From: Hemerocallis citrina
Lineage: Eukaryota; Streptophyta; Magnoliopsida; Asparagales; Asphodelaceae
DNA length: 64,000 bases
Direction: 5' to 3'
NCBI GenBank assembly: GCA_017893485.1
Contig: CM030362.1
Coordinates: 182,860,175-182,924,174 of the forward strand
Below, one piece after another: positions 36,031-47,185 of this stretch. Each line of letters begins with the position of its first letter. Positions within the stretch are counted from its first letter, which is position 1. The notes under the pieces are model-generated. The model was not told where the DNA came from. It was given only the letters and a program-made list of their open reading frames with translations, and ran no database searches. The position numbers and the translations under genes are program-made.

Positions 36031-36920
36031 TATATGAACAGAGCATTCAAAAGTTTCTCTACTTCTTCTTTAATTGGCTGCTGGCGTTCTGGCGCAAACT
36101 TGTGACGTTTTTGCTGGACAGGTTTGGGCTCAGGAGCAACATTGAGGTGATGCATGAGAATTTCTTTTGAGATTCCAGGCATATATGTCGTGGTCCAACC
36201 GAATAGGTCACGATTTCCCCTTATGCATCGAATAATGTCAGCTTTGACAGGAGGGGGATGGACCTTACTAATTTGGAATGTCTTGGTCGGGACTTCTTCT
36301 GAGAAGACTATTTCTTCCAACTCATCGACCGGCTCTGAGATAGCTTGGCTACTCCCTTGCGGAAGTTCAAGGGCTTCAAGATAGAGGACCAGCCCTCTTA
36401 CCGAAGTCATGTAACATTTGCGAGCCGTCTCCTGGCTCCCTCTGACCTCTCCCACCCCAGCTATGGTGGGGAACTTCATCTTCATATGGTAGGTTGAAGG
36501 TATGGCTTGAAGAGCGGCTAGGCCGGGTCGGCCTAGGATGACATTGTAAGCGGACTTTACGTCAACAACCTTAAAGTCCATCAGTTCGATTCGGGTAGTC
36601 GAGGTTTCTCCAGTGGTTACGTCGAGAGTTATAACTCTCTCGATCATCACTGGCACCCCAGAGAATCCGTGGACAATGTATCCGGCGGGCTTGAGGCAGT
36701 CCCTAGATAACTTGAGCCCCTGGAAGGCTTCTACGAAAAGGATATTAACCGAACTGCCATTTTCAACCAGGACTCAGCATACTTCGAAGTTGGCCTTATG
36801 GAGGTTTATCAAAAGAGCATCACAATGAGGCATTTGGATGCCTTCCAAATCCTTGTCTGAAAAGGTGACAGGAACCCCAAGGCCCTTGGGGGAGGATAAT
36901 TCTGCACTGGGTTTACCTCT
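36031..36920 (-). pseudogene. Tat protease with catalytic Asp replaced by Glu
   Basis: Minus strand. VLVENGSSVNILFVEAF occupies the active-site loop where retropepsins have D-(T/S/N)-G-(S/A/S); the essential Asp is Glu in this copy. Downstream PVMIERVITLDVTTGE, VDVKSAYNVILGRPGLAAL and AIPSTYHMKMKFPT are conserved in Tat proteases. A stop lies three codons before the loop. The 208-codon open frame that follows links to the RT. Confidence 0.8.
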
Positions 36921-38777
36921 CGGACAAAGGCTTTTCGGGAGGAGTTCGAATCTCCCCCCATTGGGCCTCCGTGAATGAGGTGGAAGACAACTTCAGCTTC
37001 GGAGTCTGGGGTCTCAACAGGTCTTTCAGTTCACTTATTAGCCCGTCGGGGAGGCGGAGGACCTGCTCTGTCCTTATGAACCGGCGAGTTGCCCCCTCTG
37101 AATGAGGGCCTCGATCTTATCTTTGTGGGCCCGACAATCATCTGTGTCTTGTCCATGGTCCCTATGAAAGGGGCATCATTTGTCCATGTTACTTTTCTTA
37201 CCTGGTGTATTCATCTTCGGAGGTGGTTGGAGCAGCCCTTCTTTCCCGACCTCCATTAAGATGGCAGAGACACTGGCATTAAGCGGGGTAAACTTCTCAA
37301 AACGGGGAGGAGGGCGGTGTTGGCCCCCATTATCCTTCTGAAGTTTCTTAGCCCCTTCTTCGTCTGCACCCTTCCGTTTGTTCCTGGACAGGGGCTCTTT
37401 CTGATCAAGTGGGAGGAGGGCCTCCTCCACCATAATATATTTCTCGCTCCTCAGCAGGAGTTTCAAGAAGTCCCAGGGCGGCTTTTTACCGAAGATGCCT
37501 TCAAGTCGGCATGGTTAATATTGTGTCGGAACGCAACAGAGGCTACCGACTGATCTAGGGAGGTGATATATCGAGCCTCGGTGGTAAAGCGCTTGACATA
37601 GTCCTTTAACAGCTCGTCCTTCCTTTGACTGAGTGCCAACAAAGATGTGCTTGTCTTCTCGGCCCGACGGCTACTCACAAAATGGGTAAGGAAGAGCTCC
37701 TCGAACTGATCATAGGAGAAGATGGAGGCAGAGGTGAGTCGGGAGTACCATTCTCTTGCGGGTCCCTTCAGCGTGGCTGGGAAGGTTTTGCAAAGGAGCG
37801 CATCTGAAACCTGGTGAATCATCATGAGAGTTTTACACCTCTAGATGTGGTCAGCAGGGTCTGACTCCCCATTGTACGACTCAAAGTGAGAGGGTTTGAA
37901 GTTTTCTGGAACCGGGGCTTCCATGATGGTTCGGGAGAATGGAGGCCTGCTTGGGCTGAAATTTCTCGCCCGCTGCTCTTCTTCTTTGTCCAGTCTACCA
38001 AGGCGCCTCTCTATCTCGTGGAGACAGCGATGGACCGAGTCTTCCACCTTGTGGGATCTAGCCGACCCTCGGGATTCTCCTTCAAGAGGAGCGACACGAC
38101 GAGGGCTAGGTGTGTGTTGGTGATGACTTGGAGCATGATAAGGGCTAGGTGAGTGGCGATCACGAGTAGTGGTGATATTGAGGGCCCGCAGAATGTCCTC
38201 TTTGAAATTTTGGAGCTCTGCCCGAGTGACAAGCCCCCTTCATCTCGGTGGTCCGTCGATGCTGGCCGACTTGTCTGGGTACGACTCCTTCGGTGACGGC
38301 AGGGAGGGGACTCTCTTCGCCTCCTGGGAGAGTGCGATCTTCTAGGCCCTGGCCTGCGGGGGGACCATCCTCTAGAAGCCCTTTGGTGCTCAGGGTGAGG
38401 GATTTCCTCGGCGGCTCGCCTCTCATTCAAGTGAGTTTGGAGATCTATCCCCTGCTGATGGTCGACGATGACCTGACAAAGATCTCGTGGCCCAGGGGGA
38501 CTGTGGGAGGCCATGGAGTTGGAGGAAGCATTGTGAATCGAGACATGGTTATGATGAGGGTGTTGCTTGGGACGACTTTGACGAGAGCCGCCTGGGGCAT
38601 TCCCCCGGGACCCAGAAGGGGCCTGTTGAGGGGGAAGTTGTTGAGAAAGAGGTTGTTCAGGCTATGGCTCTGAACTTACTGGTCGAGTTAAAGAGGAACA
38701 TCATGGAGTGGAGGAGGAGGAAGAGGAGTGGATCTGCGGCTGGAGGCTGCTGCTTTTCCTTTCCCCTTCGGAGGCAT
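36921..38777 (-). pseudogene. Tat gag
   Basis: Minus strand, likely start ATG at 38777 (MPPKGKGKAAASSRR). An Arg/Ser/Pro-rich part (about 38500-38250) is followed by the gag core: PENFKPSHFESYNGESDP, TFPATLKGPAREWYSRL, FEELFLTHFVSSRRAEKTST and DYVKRFTTEARYI. A degenerate zinc knuckle CPFHRDHGQDTDDC lies near 37165. Frames shift at least at 38010, 37830 and 37470. The core pattern matches the retrotransposon gag family of the Tat lineage. Confidence 0.85.
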
Positions 38778-38831
38778 GGCTTGGAAACTAACCTCACCGG
38801 AGAAGTAAGGTTGGATTGCCCTTTCTGTTTT

Positions 38832-38846
38832 CCACAGACAGTGCCA
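38832..38846 (-). other. Tat primer-binding site
   Basis: Minus strand TGGCACTGTCTGTGG, three bases inside the LTR edge, differing by two positions from the frequent Tat PBS TGGCGCCGTCTGTGG. Confidence 0.7.
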
Positions 38847-38849
38847 ATC

Positions 38850-39263
38850 TGTTGCTATTGGTTTTGGTGTGGGAGCAAACAGATGTATTTGTGGATTCTT
38901 TAGGAAACAAATAAGGCCAACCTGTTGACTTTTGGCCAGCATTTGACTATTTCTTGTTGTTGTCGTTAACCTGCAAAAAAGTTTGATACACCGAGATGGA
39001 TCCCGGCGACGAACCCTCCGATGCTCAAGTCAGTAATCAGGAAGATTATGAGAGAGCGCATTTGTAGAAAAATATTGATTACCTTGTTATGGTGGGGGGA
39101 GGGGGTATTTATAGTCGCCTTAAAAGACAGTTTAGAGATAATCATTTATCTCTATCCCGGTATTTTTGGATAAGATGTAAAGTTTAAACTCGTTTCATGA
39201 TAAGAGAGGCAGTTTAAACCGCCTCTTACAGATAATTATGAATTTGAATTACTCTTTAAATAT
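38850..39263 (-). repeat. Tat 5' LTR (homologous part)
   Basis: Aligns with 29290-29706. Minus strand contains GGCGACTATAAATACCCCC, a TATA box near 39106-39120 from which the element's transcript would start. The flanking 39264-39456 does not match the left end; it may be additional U3, since CCATATCA at 39449-39456 is followed by AGAAG, the left target flank. Confidence 0.75.
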
Positions 39264-39689
39264 CTGGGCTAGTTTGAAATGGGTTGCCGCCCACAACCGA
39301 TAGGACAGATCCGTTTTCGAGTTACTGGGCTTTGTAGAGAGACCCAGTTCCCGTTTCAGACTCGTTTGTAGGTAAAATTACTGTTTTATCCCTGAAAGCT
39401 TTAAGATTCGTGCTCGGTTTGAACAGTCCCGATTTAATCATTTTTTTAGCCATATCAAGAAGGTAAATGTGTGAGTGCATGAATTCATGAGTAATTTGTA
39501 ACCTGCAAAAAGTATAACATGTTAAAATCCTGACAATTATAGTATGATGAATTAGGATCGTCATTTTACTAGCTGTCTTTCTCTCCGAAAATGTATGCTG
39601 AAAATTGTTTCCAATGATTTTGTTTACATCTTCAGCAGGATCACAACATGTTCAACATTTGTTATTAAGGAGACGGGTATTATATACTG
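39264..39689. other. Unassigned stretch: possible U3 remainder, then host sequence
   Basis: 39264-39456 may be extra U3 of the Tat 5' LTR. 39457-39689 is AT-rich without known motifs. A 60-80-codon minus-strand frame (39322-39564) has no recognisable similarity. Confidence 0.3.
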
Positions 39690-39911
39690 ATCAGGGTGGT
39701 TAAGGCAATGATAACTTGTTCTGTATGTTGAATTTTGAACTAGATCTATCTTTGTTATAACTGACAGTTAAAATGAGAGAAAACACTCAATCATAAGTAA
39801 TAAATAGTGATAAGTTTCATTATACCTTGATCCTTTCTTACAATAAAAAATTTGGAAATACGTCGATGGTGAAACTGCAGGTAACTGTCTCCATCATCCA
39901 GATTTTACTTA
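39690..39911. repeat. Host-derived segment, copy B (first half)
   Basis: Aligns with copy A (19730-19887 and 29200-29230). It is interrupted at 39912 by copia 2 and resumes at 46206. Part of it (ACACTCAATCATAAGTAATAAATAGTGAT) also resembles 49877-49900 downstream of fimbrin. Confidence 0.55.
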
Positions 39912-40053
39912 TGTTAGATATTGTAATATATATTTAGTCCCATATCGGGTTATGCATCAGTCTAGTATTTGGTTCCCTCCTATATATAGAAGTCATTGTA
40001 CTCAATTATAATTAATCCAATAATATTTCTTAATCTCTCTGTTAACCTTATCA
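39912..40053 (+). repeat. Copia 2 left LTR (142 bp)
   Basis: TGTTAGATATTG...ACCTTATCA with a TATATATAG promoter-like box; pairs with 46064-46205. Confidence 0.9.
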
Positions 40054-40064
40054 TGGTATCGGTA
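40054..40064 (+). other. Copia 2 primer-binding site (decayed)
   Basis: TGGTATCGGTA directly abuts the LTR; eight bases fit the initiator tRNA-Met PBS TGGTATCAGAGC before divergence. Confidence 0.7.
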
Positions 40065-40480
40065 CACTAATTCCAAAATTTATTTCTCTTTCACTAATCC
40101 CTAACCCTAATTACACAAACCCTAACCATCAACTCCACCATCAACAGTCATCGTCATCATCAACAACATAGGAAGAAACCCAACTCCTCTCCTTCCAACA
40201 AATCCAACAGCAAGAATCCCTCTTCAACAACAAGAACAGGCATCAATAACAACTACGGTCAGCAGTATCACCTCCGGCAACATCACCTCCGGTCAACAAC
40301 AACTCTTTGAATCCGGGCAACATCTCCAACCTCCAAATCTTCCGAAACCCTCACCGTCCCCACCGAACCCTCAACACCACTCTTTGAATTCAAGAAACAT
40401 CTTCAACTGCAAAATCTCCCGAAACCCTCATCGTCCCCACCGAACCCTCAACACCACAACCCCCAACCCAACAACAAGAC
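40065..40480 (+). mobile_element. Copia 2 leader, non-coding
   Basis: CAACA/ACCCT-rich leader with a direct duplication of a ~75-bp segment (CTCTTTGAATCCGGGCAACATC / CTCTTTGAATTCAAGAAACATC ... CCTCA(C/T)CGTCCCCACCGAACC). No gag frame is seen. Confidence 0.5.
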
Positions 40481-41988
40481 TGTTAGGTTTCAATGGCAAA
40501 CACAGATTAAATACATAGCAGAAAAATTACAAAAATTATTGAAACCTAGCCATGGATCCATGCGAAAACCATAAATCGTGTTTAGGAATTATACCTTATG
40601 GATGGATTTACTGTCTCCAAGATATGTCGATCACAGCACTGCAATATTGCGGTGCCTCTAAGGTATACACACGAACGGATCAAAACCAAGCTTTCATCAT
40701 GCCGCAGTGCTAGCTGCAGGATGGGGCTGTTCCTCACGATCTCTATCTCACAATTTCTATGACGACTAGGGTTTTCTCGTGTGTCACTTTTCCACAGATA
40801 TGTATCATATATATAGCTGCAGAAAATTAACCCTAAGAGAGTAATGAGGTCGTTGGGCTCACAATCCGACCTGGGTCAGATTCGTGTGTGAGACTCTGAG
40901 CTTTAGTCAGCCCATTTAATCTAATTAAATGTCTAACCAATGTCAGGATTCCGAGGCTTACTTGGATTCCCAATTAAATTCATCTTATGAATTTAAATCC
41001 CAATTTCGATCCATTCTAAGTGTGTGACCCTGTAGGTTCTCGTTACGTTGACAGTAATACTAAAATTATATTCTAGTATTACAAACAGTGAGCATTATCT
41101 AGCAATACATCACTGTTACTCGAGTAACAGGAATGTCAGTGATTAGACATACCCTATCCGTGACCAATGTTACCATCTGGTCTAGTCCCTTTGTCCAAAT
41201 ATCTTAATTGACCACAAGGCATAGAGCGTGTCACCCTTGTATAGTTCAATCTTTGGTTTCTTGATCTCTGAGTAGACTTACTAAAACAAATGAGCTCAGT
41301 ATCTCATATTGTCTCATTTGAGCATGGCCATGCATTTTATAGTCTCACTCAATCAAGAGGCTCATAGATATCGCTCTTGTTATGTAAGAGAGATAAATCC
41401 TATCTAAGTCACTCACATCCCTCTGAATGATTTGTAGTATATCCAATAGTCGACCTTATACTCACTTTATTACAGGCAACGTTTGACGACATTAAAAAAT
41501 ATAACTTCTCATGTAAGGAACCGTAGTGACTTCAAGTCAAATGACTACATACACCATGGTCACTGTGAGAACTGCTTATGACTCACGTAACGATCCATGC
41601 AGCATTCTATTGGTGGGTCAATCCAGTACATTATTACTCTAATATGTACCAAGTGAAGACTTGATATCTCATATCCATGACACGTGAGATATGATCATCA
41701 GTCTATGCACATACTAGTCTCTATGCATTATTGTTGTCCTAATTTACAATAATACTTGACTAGGGACATTTAAGAATAGTGTTCTGATTACAACCAATAG
41801 GATCTCACAATCAAGTCATGCACTTGATATCTCATGGTATTGAACCTACTATTCTAAGGACTTTATTATGCTCATTTAGTCACAATAAATAACACAATAA
41901 ATGAAATTCCTCATATATGAAATAAATGTCATAATGCAATGTAAACTAGTAATGTCAATACACAACTGGCATCTAGGGCATACACTCA
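40481..41988 (-). mobile_element. Nested Angela-like LTR (solo) within copia 2
   Basis: Colinear with the LTR at 4826-6342 over about 1.5 kb (same TGTTAGGTTTC start on the plus strand and ATCTAGGGCATACA end). No PBS or internal region adjoins it, so it is a solo LTR. The last bases (CTCA instead of CCAACA) and flanks AAGAC / CCCCT show the terminus and duplication have decayed. Confidence 0.75.
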
Positions 41989-42743
41989 CCCCTCCGCTGC
42001 ATATACTCCTTCTCGCCCTGACTGCCTCCAAGCCATCACCCCTTAGCTGCCATCAACCCTGAACTCAAACCCTAATTTGTTTCTCCTCAATCTAAACCCT
42101 AACATCCAAACCCACATTTCGACCCGAAACCCACTTTCCAAAAAACAATAGACCCAAATCCAAAATACTACTATCCTCATACTTGTATCCCTTATATCCT
42201 ATACCCATTTTCAAAAAAAAAACACAACTGCAATCCTAACCCATTACAATTCCAAATCTGGACTAAACAACCCTACCCTACCCTATCCTAACCCTAACCC
42301 TACCTCTCCCTACTTTAGCTCGTCTATTGTAGCCACCGTTGTTCATTGTCGCCACCGCCGCTCGTCATCATCATCAAAAAATAAATTTTTATAAAAAAAC
42401 CAAAAAAAATTACGGGTACTAGAACTTCTCCAATGGAACCCCAATTTCGCCAGTATCTTCCTGTCTCCACCGATTTTCCCTCTACTGCATTTTCCTCTTC
42501 ACTCTCCCTCACATCTCGATCTCCATCCAAATTCAGACAATATCAGCACCGCTATCATCCTCATTCCGGCATCCCCCATCCTCTCAGCATCACCTATGCA
42601 CCACCCCTTCTTCCGACACCGGTAGCACCAACAAGTTCCCTATCTCGATCCTGACACTAGCAACATCTTTGTCCTCATTTCGAACACTGCCATAACAAAA
42701 CACCGGTCTCATTCCTCCTCGCAGTACTTCTTTATCTTCGGCC
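41989..42743 (+). pseudogene. Copia 2 region between leader and protease (gag remnant or unrelated)
   Basis: Pro/Ser/Thr-rich frames, none resembling a gag domain. The last ~60 bp align with copia 1 at 15691-15750. A short simple stretch of CTAACCCTAACC occurs near 42285. Confidence 0.35.
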
Positions 42744-43310
42744 ATGACCGTCACTCGGCCTTGTCATCTCCTGCTGATTGGGCCAATCTTCAGCATCACC
42801 TCGCTCAACTGGAACTCCAGCTCTTGGGTCAGTTTGTCACTTTTGGCCCCTCTGCCCATGCATTCTCTATTACTCTCGGTATGTTCTTCATATATTTTAT
42901 ACCCTGGTGCATTGCATTATCTTGCTAGTAATTATACGCTGCTCACCACTAGCACTGCACTTCCCTCTCATTTTCCATCGCTTCACATAGCCAATGGCTC
43001 ACAACTTCTCACTACACACTCAGGGTCTATTAGCTCTACTGCTCTCATATTACCTTATGTTCTTTATACTCCTCATTTATCCATGAACCTTACTTCCATT
43101 AGTGCATTGTGCGATAGTGGTCTTGTCGTTACATTTGATTCTTTAGCTTGTTCTATTACTGATTCACACACTGGTCAGGAGTTTGGGCATGCTAGTCGAC
43201 ATTGTCGTTTATATCATCTAGATTTTCTTCATGCACATAAATCTCATTCTCATTTTGCTTGTACTGTGTTCTCTAATGCTGATCTGTGGCACAGATGTTT
43301 AGGACATATT
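42744..43310 (+). pseudogene. Copia 2 protease and GAG-pre-integrase
   Basis: YPGALHYLASNYTLL is the degenerate active-site region (consensus LDSGASHHLT; the catalytic Asp is lost). SISALCDSGLVVTFDSL and LYHLDFLHAHK follow, then DLWHRCLGHIS, the zinc-binding GAG-pre-integrase motif. It reads in one 198-codon frame. Confidence 0.78.
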
Positions 43311-44560
43311 AGTGAGTATCGACTCAAGACTAGTCCATAGTGGTGCTCTTGGTCCTCTTTCTTTTAATCATTTATTTGATTGTCAGGGTTGTCATTTGAC
43401 AAAACACATTGCACTCCATTTTAATAACAAGAGCACTTCCCAAACCACCCATCCTTTTCAACTTATACACTCTGACATATGGGGATCATCTCCTACACCT
43501 TCTAATAAAGGTTATCTCTATTATGTTAGTTTTATCGATGACTTTACAAGATACACATTGGTGTGTCTTATGCGCCAACGCTCTGATATGCCTGACATCT
43601 ATCAGTTCTTTATGAACATGGTTCACATTCAGTTTAGTGTGTGTATCAAAACCTTTCGTTCAGACGGTATTTGTGAGTACACTTCTGCTGCTATGAGATC
43701 GATCCTTCAATCTCATGGTATACTCTTTCAGCAATCATGTCCTCACACACATGAGCAGAATGGTGTAGCTGAACGCAAGTATCATCACATCCTTGAGATG
43801 GCTCGTGCTTTTCTACTCTCCTCTTATGTTCCTCGTTCTGTCTGAACTGAAGTTGTCATGACATTTTTCTGTCTCATTAACATCACTCCCCCGTCAGCCC
43901 TATCTAGCACATCACCTTATGAGGCTCTTCGTCACTCACCACCAGACAACAATATGCTCCATACCTTTGGGTGCACCTGTTATGTCCTTCTCCCTCCCAT
44001 TAAGCACACGAAGCTCACCACTCAAGCTGCCAAGTGTGTTCACCTAGGTTTTAGTCCTGAGCATAAATGATATCGTTGTTTTGATCCTGTGACTGGTCGT
44101 ATTCATATTTTTCGACATGTCTCTTTTAGGGAAGACTCTCCATACTACTTGACCTCTCCTGAGGATGCTAGTTTTCTAGACTCCCCAGTTGTTGGGCCTA
44201 CCCCCCGGCCATACCTTCTCGCATTCCATTTGATCCCAGTCCTTTAGCTCCTTTCCAATCTCATATCGACGTTCCACCTATTATTCCTCTTACAGAGACA
44301 CCACCTGCATCCCCACAGCATTTTGCACCTTCACCACCTGCATCCACCTATCTCACCCCCACACACTGTCCATCCGTCACCAGTCCATCAGTCTACACGT
44401 TCTATGCCAGGCATCCCACCGGCACGTTACACACATGATGCCACTAGTCCTTCTGACCAGTTTGGTTTTGCCACCCTAGCCTCCTACTCACAACAGTTTC
44501 ATGTGTATCTCACTACGATACACTCCACATGTGAACCCAGAACCTATCAAGAAGCTATTC
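43311..44560 (+). pseudogene. Copia 2 integrase
   Basis: Catalytic core legible: HSDIWGSS (first Asp), FRSDGICEYTS (second Asp), QNGVAERKYHHILEMAR (Glu), with YLYYVSFIDDFTRYT between. A TGA near 43843 follows FLLSSYVPRSV (W position in the family). NITPPSALSSTSPYEALRH and VHLGFSPEHK continue the C-terminal domain, which ends in a Pro-rich linker. Confidence 0.82.
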
Positions 44561-45400
44561 AATATCCTGAGTGGCAGGAAGCTATTGCAGAGGAGTTCAG
44601 TGCTTTTGATCAGACTGTCACTTAGGATGTTATTCCACTGCCTGTGGGCATCTAGCCTGTTAACTGTAAGTGGATCTTCAAGGTCATATATCGACTGGAT
44701 GGCTCCATTAAGCGGCACAAGGCTCGTCTAGTTTCCCGATGATTTACTCAGGAGCATGTCATTGATTATGATGAGACTTTTGTCCTGGTTGCACAGATGA
44801 CTACAGTTTGCACTCTCTTTGCCGTTACCGTCGTTCGTCAGTGGCCATTATACCAGATGAACGTGAAGAATGCATTTCTTCGTAGTACCTTATCTGAGGT
44901 TGTTTACATGCATCCTCCTCCTGGCATTCCCACTCCTCTCGTCATGTTTGTCGTCTACGTCAAGCTATATGAGGTCTAAAACAAGCCCCTCGAGTCTGGT
45001 TTGAGTGTTTTCGTAGTGTTATCACCCAAGCTGGTTTCAGTCACAGTTCACAGGATCACTTTATGTTTATGTGGTCATCACCGCAGGGGAGCTCCTTCTA
45101 ATATTATATGTTGATGACATGATTATTGCTAAGGATGATTCTGCAGGTACTGCATCCACCCAGAAATACCTTCACCAATAGTTCCAAATGAAAGATCTTG
45201 GCAGATTACGCTACTTTCTGGATCTAGAGATTGCCCATGGATCTCCAGGGATACTTATTTCTCAACAGAAATACACATCAGATATTATCTCTGCTGCATG
45301 TCTCTTTGACAGTCGATCAGCCGATTTTCTCTTAGAGCTTCATGTGAAGCTTCATCCCACAGATGGTGAGCTCCTTCCCGACCCCACTAGATATTGGCAG
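44561..45400 (+). pseudogene. Copia 2 reverse transcriptase
   Basis: YPEWQEAIAEEFSAFDQ opens the RVT_2 domain. DGSIKRHKARLVSR, IDYDETFVLVAQMTT, YQMNVKNAFLRSTLSEVVYM and the catalytic LYVDDMIIAKDD (about 45104-45140) follow, then MKDLGRLRYFLDLEIA. Stops occur at several CAA/CGA/TGG-type positions, so no intact enzyme is made. Confidence 0.82.
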
Positions 45401-46050
45401 ATTGTTGGATAACTTATCTATTTATGCATAAACAGACCCGATATTGCTCATGTAATCAGTATTGTTAGTCAGTTTGTTTCTACTCCTACATCAGTTCACT
45501 ACGGTGCTCTTCTTCGGATCCTCGGATATCTTCGAGGCACTCACTCGCTCATTTTTCATGCCTTCTACTTCTAAACTTGAGCTCAGTGCATATTCTAATT
45601 CAGATTGGGCGGGCAATCCTACCACCAGATAGTCTACCACAAGTTTCTGTCTATTTCTTTGTGATTCGTTGATCTCATGGCGAAGCAAGAACAGGCAATT
45701 GTTGCATGTTCTTCCACCGAAGTTTAGTACAAAACAATGAAAGCTACTACTAGAGATATTGTTCATGTTCGTTGGTTGTTATCAGATATGGGTGTCACCC
45801 TTACAGGAGCTACTCCTCTTCATTGTAATAACCGGAGTGCATTGCACATTGCAAGCAGCCCGATCTTTCATGAGCGAACAAAGGACATAGAGATAAATTG
45901 CCACTATGTTCGTGAGCGCTTTGAAGCATGGACCATTTCCCTTCATTTTGTTACCTCTTCACAGCAGACAGCAGACTATTCACCAAATCCCACACTGTTT
46001 ACAAATTTTGTTACTTGGTGGGTAAACTCACACTGTTCGACCCACCGTGA
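45401..46050 (+). pseudogene. Copia 2 RNase H
   Basis: RPDIAHVISIVSQFVSTPTS, the LRYLRGT-like LGYLRGTHS and KQEQAIVACSSTEV are standard copia RNase H motifs. The last 113-codon frame gives TPLHCNNRSALHIASSPIFH and ERTKDIEINCHYVRE. Stops interrupt the middle. Confidence 0.82.
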
Positions 46051-46054
46051 GTTT

Positions 46055-46063
46055 GAGAGGGGG
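46055..46063 (+). other. Copia 2 polypurine tract
   Basis: GAGAGGGGG immediately before the right LTR, the priming site for plus-strand cDNA. Confidence 0.85.
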
Positions 46064-46205
46064 TGTAAGATATTTTAATATATATATAGTCTCGTATCGG
46101 GTTATGCATCAGTTTAGTATTTGGTTCCCCTCTATATATAGTTGACATTGTATTCAGTTATAATTAATCCAATAATATTTCCTAATATCTCTGTTAACCT
46201 TATCA
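46064..46205 (+). repeat. Copia 2 right LTR (142 bp)
   Basis: TGTAAGATATTTT...ACCTTATCA, same length as the left LTR with about 10% difference. Confidence 0.9.
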
Positions 46206-46391
46206 ACTTCTAACCCTTTTCTTCCGCTTTTGAAAGGCTTTTCCTTCTAACTCATCTGAGCTCAAAAACTTCAATCTGACAAGAGTGAATCAATAGATTC
46301 GGTGTTACCTGGACAAGCAGAATAGCAGACTTCTGTATTTCATAAAATATAGACCCCCGACAATAGTTTCTGTCTGCCAATAGAACTCAAG
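46206..46391. repeat. Host-derived segment, copy B (second half)
   Basis: AAAGGCTTTTCCTTCTAACTC matches copy A near 29250. Similarity ends near 46255 and the rest is unique. It leads directly into the left target duplication of the Mutator-like element. Confidence 0.5.
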
Positions 46392-46400
46392 TTTTTTCTA

Positions 46401-46820
46401 AAATTTTTACCGTACTAGATCAATTTTTGAAACTATTTGCATTTTTGGGCGACTTTCTAAACTCTTAGCATTTTTGGGCTAGTTGATGCCACATCAGCAG
46501 CAGCTGCTATTCCTTTAGCGGCATCTTCCTTTAGGAAGTCGCTAATGGGAATAGCACTCTCTTTTAATATAAAAAAGTTGTTATTTTTGTTTGTTGTCAC
46601 TATTCCTATTAGCGACCAAAGCATATATGAAGTCGCCAATCTGATTAGCAATCTTAAAAGAACTGTATTTAGACACTTAGCGAAATCTAGAGTTTTTTTG
46701 CTCTCTGAAAAAACAAACAAATTTTTTTAAATTGTGGTCACTACTGGGAATAGCGACCTCATCAAACAGTGGTCGCTATCCTAATAGCGACAACAAGTAA
46801 GGCCCGACTGCAAATAAGGT
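46401..46820 (+). repeat. MULE left inverted arm
   Basis: Pairs with 49325-49750 at roughly 80% identity by eye. It contains repeated (A/G)ATAGCGAC motifs in both orientations. Confidence 0.8.
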
Positions 46821-46828
46821 CGAGCTCC

Positions 46829-46831
<3 letters not shown>

Positions 46832-46873
<42 letters not shown>

Positions 46874-46900
46874 TCTCTCGCACGCGCGCGCTCGCTCGCT
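46832..46900. repeat. (CT)n followed by (GC)/(GCTC) simple sequence
   Basis: About 24 CT units, then CGCACGCGCGCGCTCGCTCGCTC. The opposite arm has instead GAGAGAGTGTGTGTGTG at 49304-49320. Confidence 0.95.
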
Positions 46901-46933
46901 CTGCACTTCATTTTATTTTCACTTATTCTTGCG

Positions 46934-46964
46934 CTTCTTCTTCTCCAACTCCAACTCCAACTCC
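46934..46964. repeat. (CCAACT)n hexamer repeat
   Basis: Four CCAACT units in the left arm; the right arm has the inverse AGTTGGAGTTGG beside the poly-G run. Confidence 0.8.
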
Positions 46965-47185
46965 AACTCCCCAATAACCCAAAAAACCCTAGAAAACCCT
47001 ATCACTCATCTTCCACATCTCCACCCTCCTTCAAATCAAGAATTTCCAAAACCGTAGCTCAATTTGCAAAACCTTAGCTCCTCCACCTTTTCACCTTTTC
47101 CCTCTCGTTACTCCCGATGGTCCCTCCAACATAATCGGTCACCATATCAGGTATCATCTACTTTACATTTTTTATCTTTCATAAC

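Larger units (their letters stand above)
29290..39263 (-). mobile_element. Ty3/gypsy Tat-lineage retrotransposon (Retand/Ogre-like) with antisense ORF
   Basis: On the minus strand: 5' LTR (right), PBS resembling TGGCGCCGTCTGTGG, gag, protease, RT, RNase H, a second archaeal-type RNase H, integrase, then a non-coding/antisense-ORF region and the 3' LTR (left). The dual RNase H and the extra ORF identify the Tat lineage. Many stops and frameshifts are present. The LTR pair matches over ~415 bp (29290-29706 and 38850-39263) but not further out, so the right boundary may instead be 39456, where AGAAG repeats the left flank. Confidence 0.9.
39912..46205 (+). mobile_element. Ty1/copia retrotransposon 'copia 2' with 142-bp LTRs
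   Basis: Both LTRs run TGT(T/A)AGATATT ... CTTATCA. The flanks ACTTA / ACTTC form a decayed 5-bp duplication. PBS-like TGGTATCGG follows the left LTR and the polypurine tract GAGAGGGGG precedes the right one. Pol domains are recognisable but full of stops; gag is missing and the 5' part carries an Angela-like LTR. The LTRs differ at about 15 of 142 positions by eye, so the insertion is old. Same family as copia 1. Confidence 0.9.

Noticed and set aside
39322..39564. 80-codon minus-strand frame as a host exon
   Set aside because: No recognised similarity and no convincing splice sites around it; part may be Tat U3.
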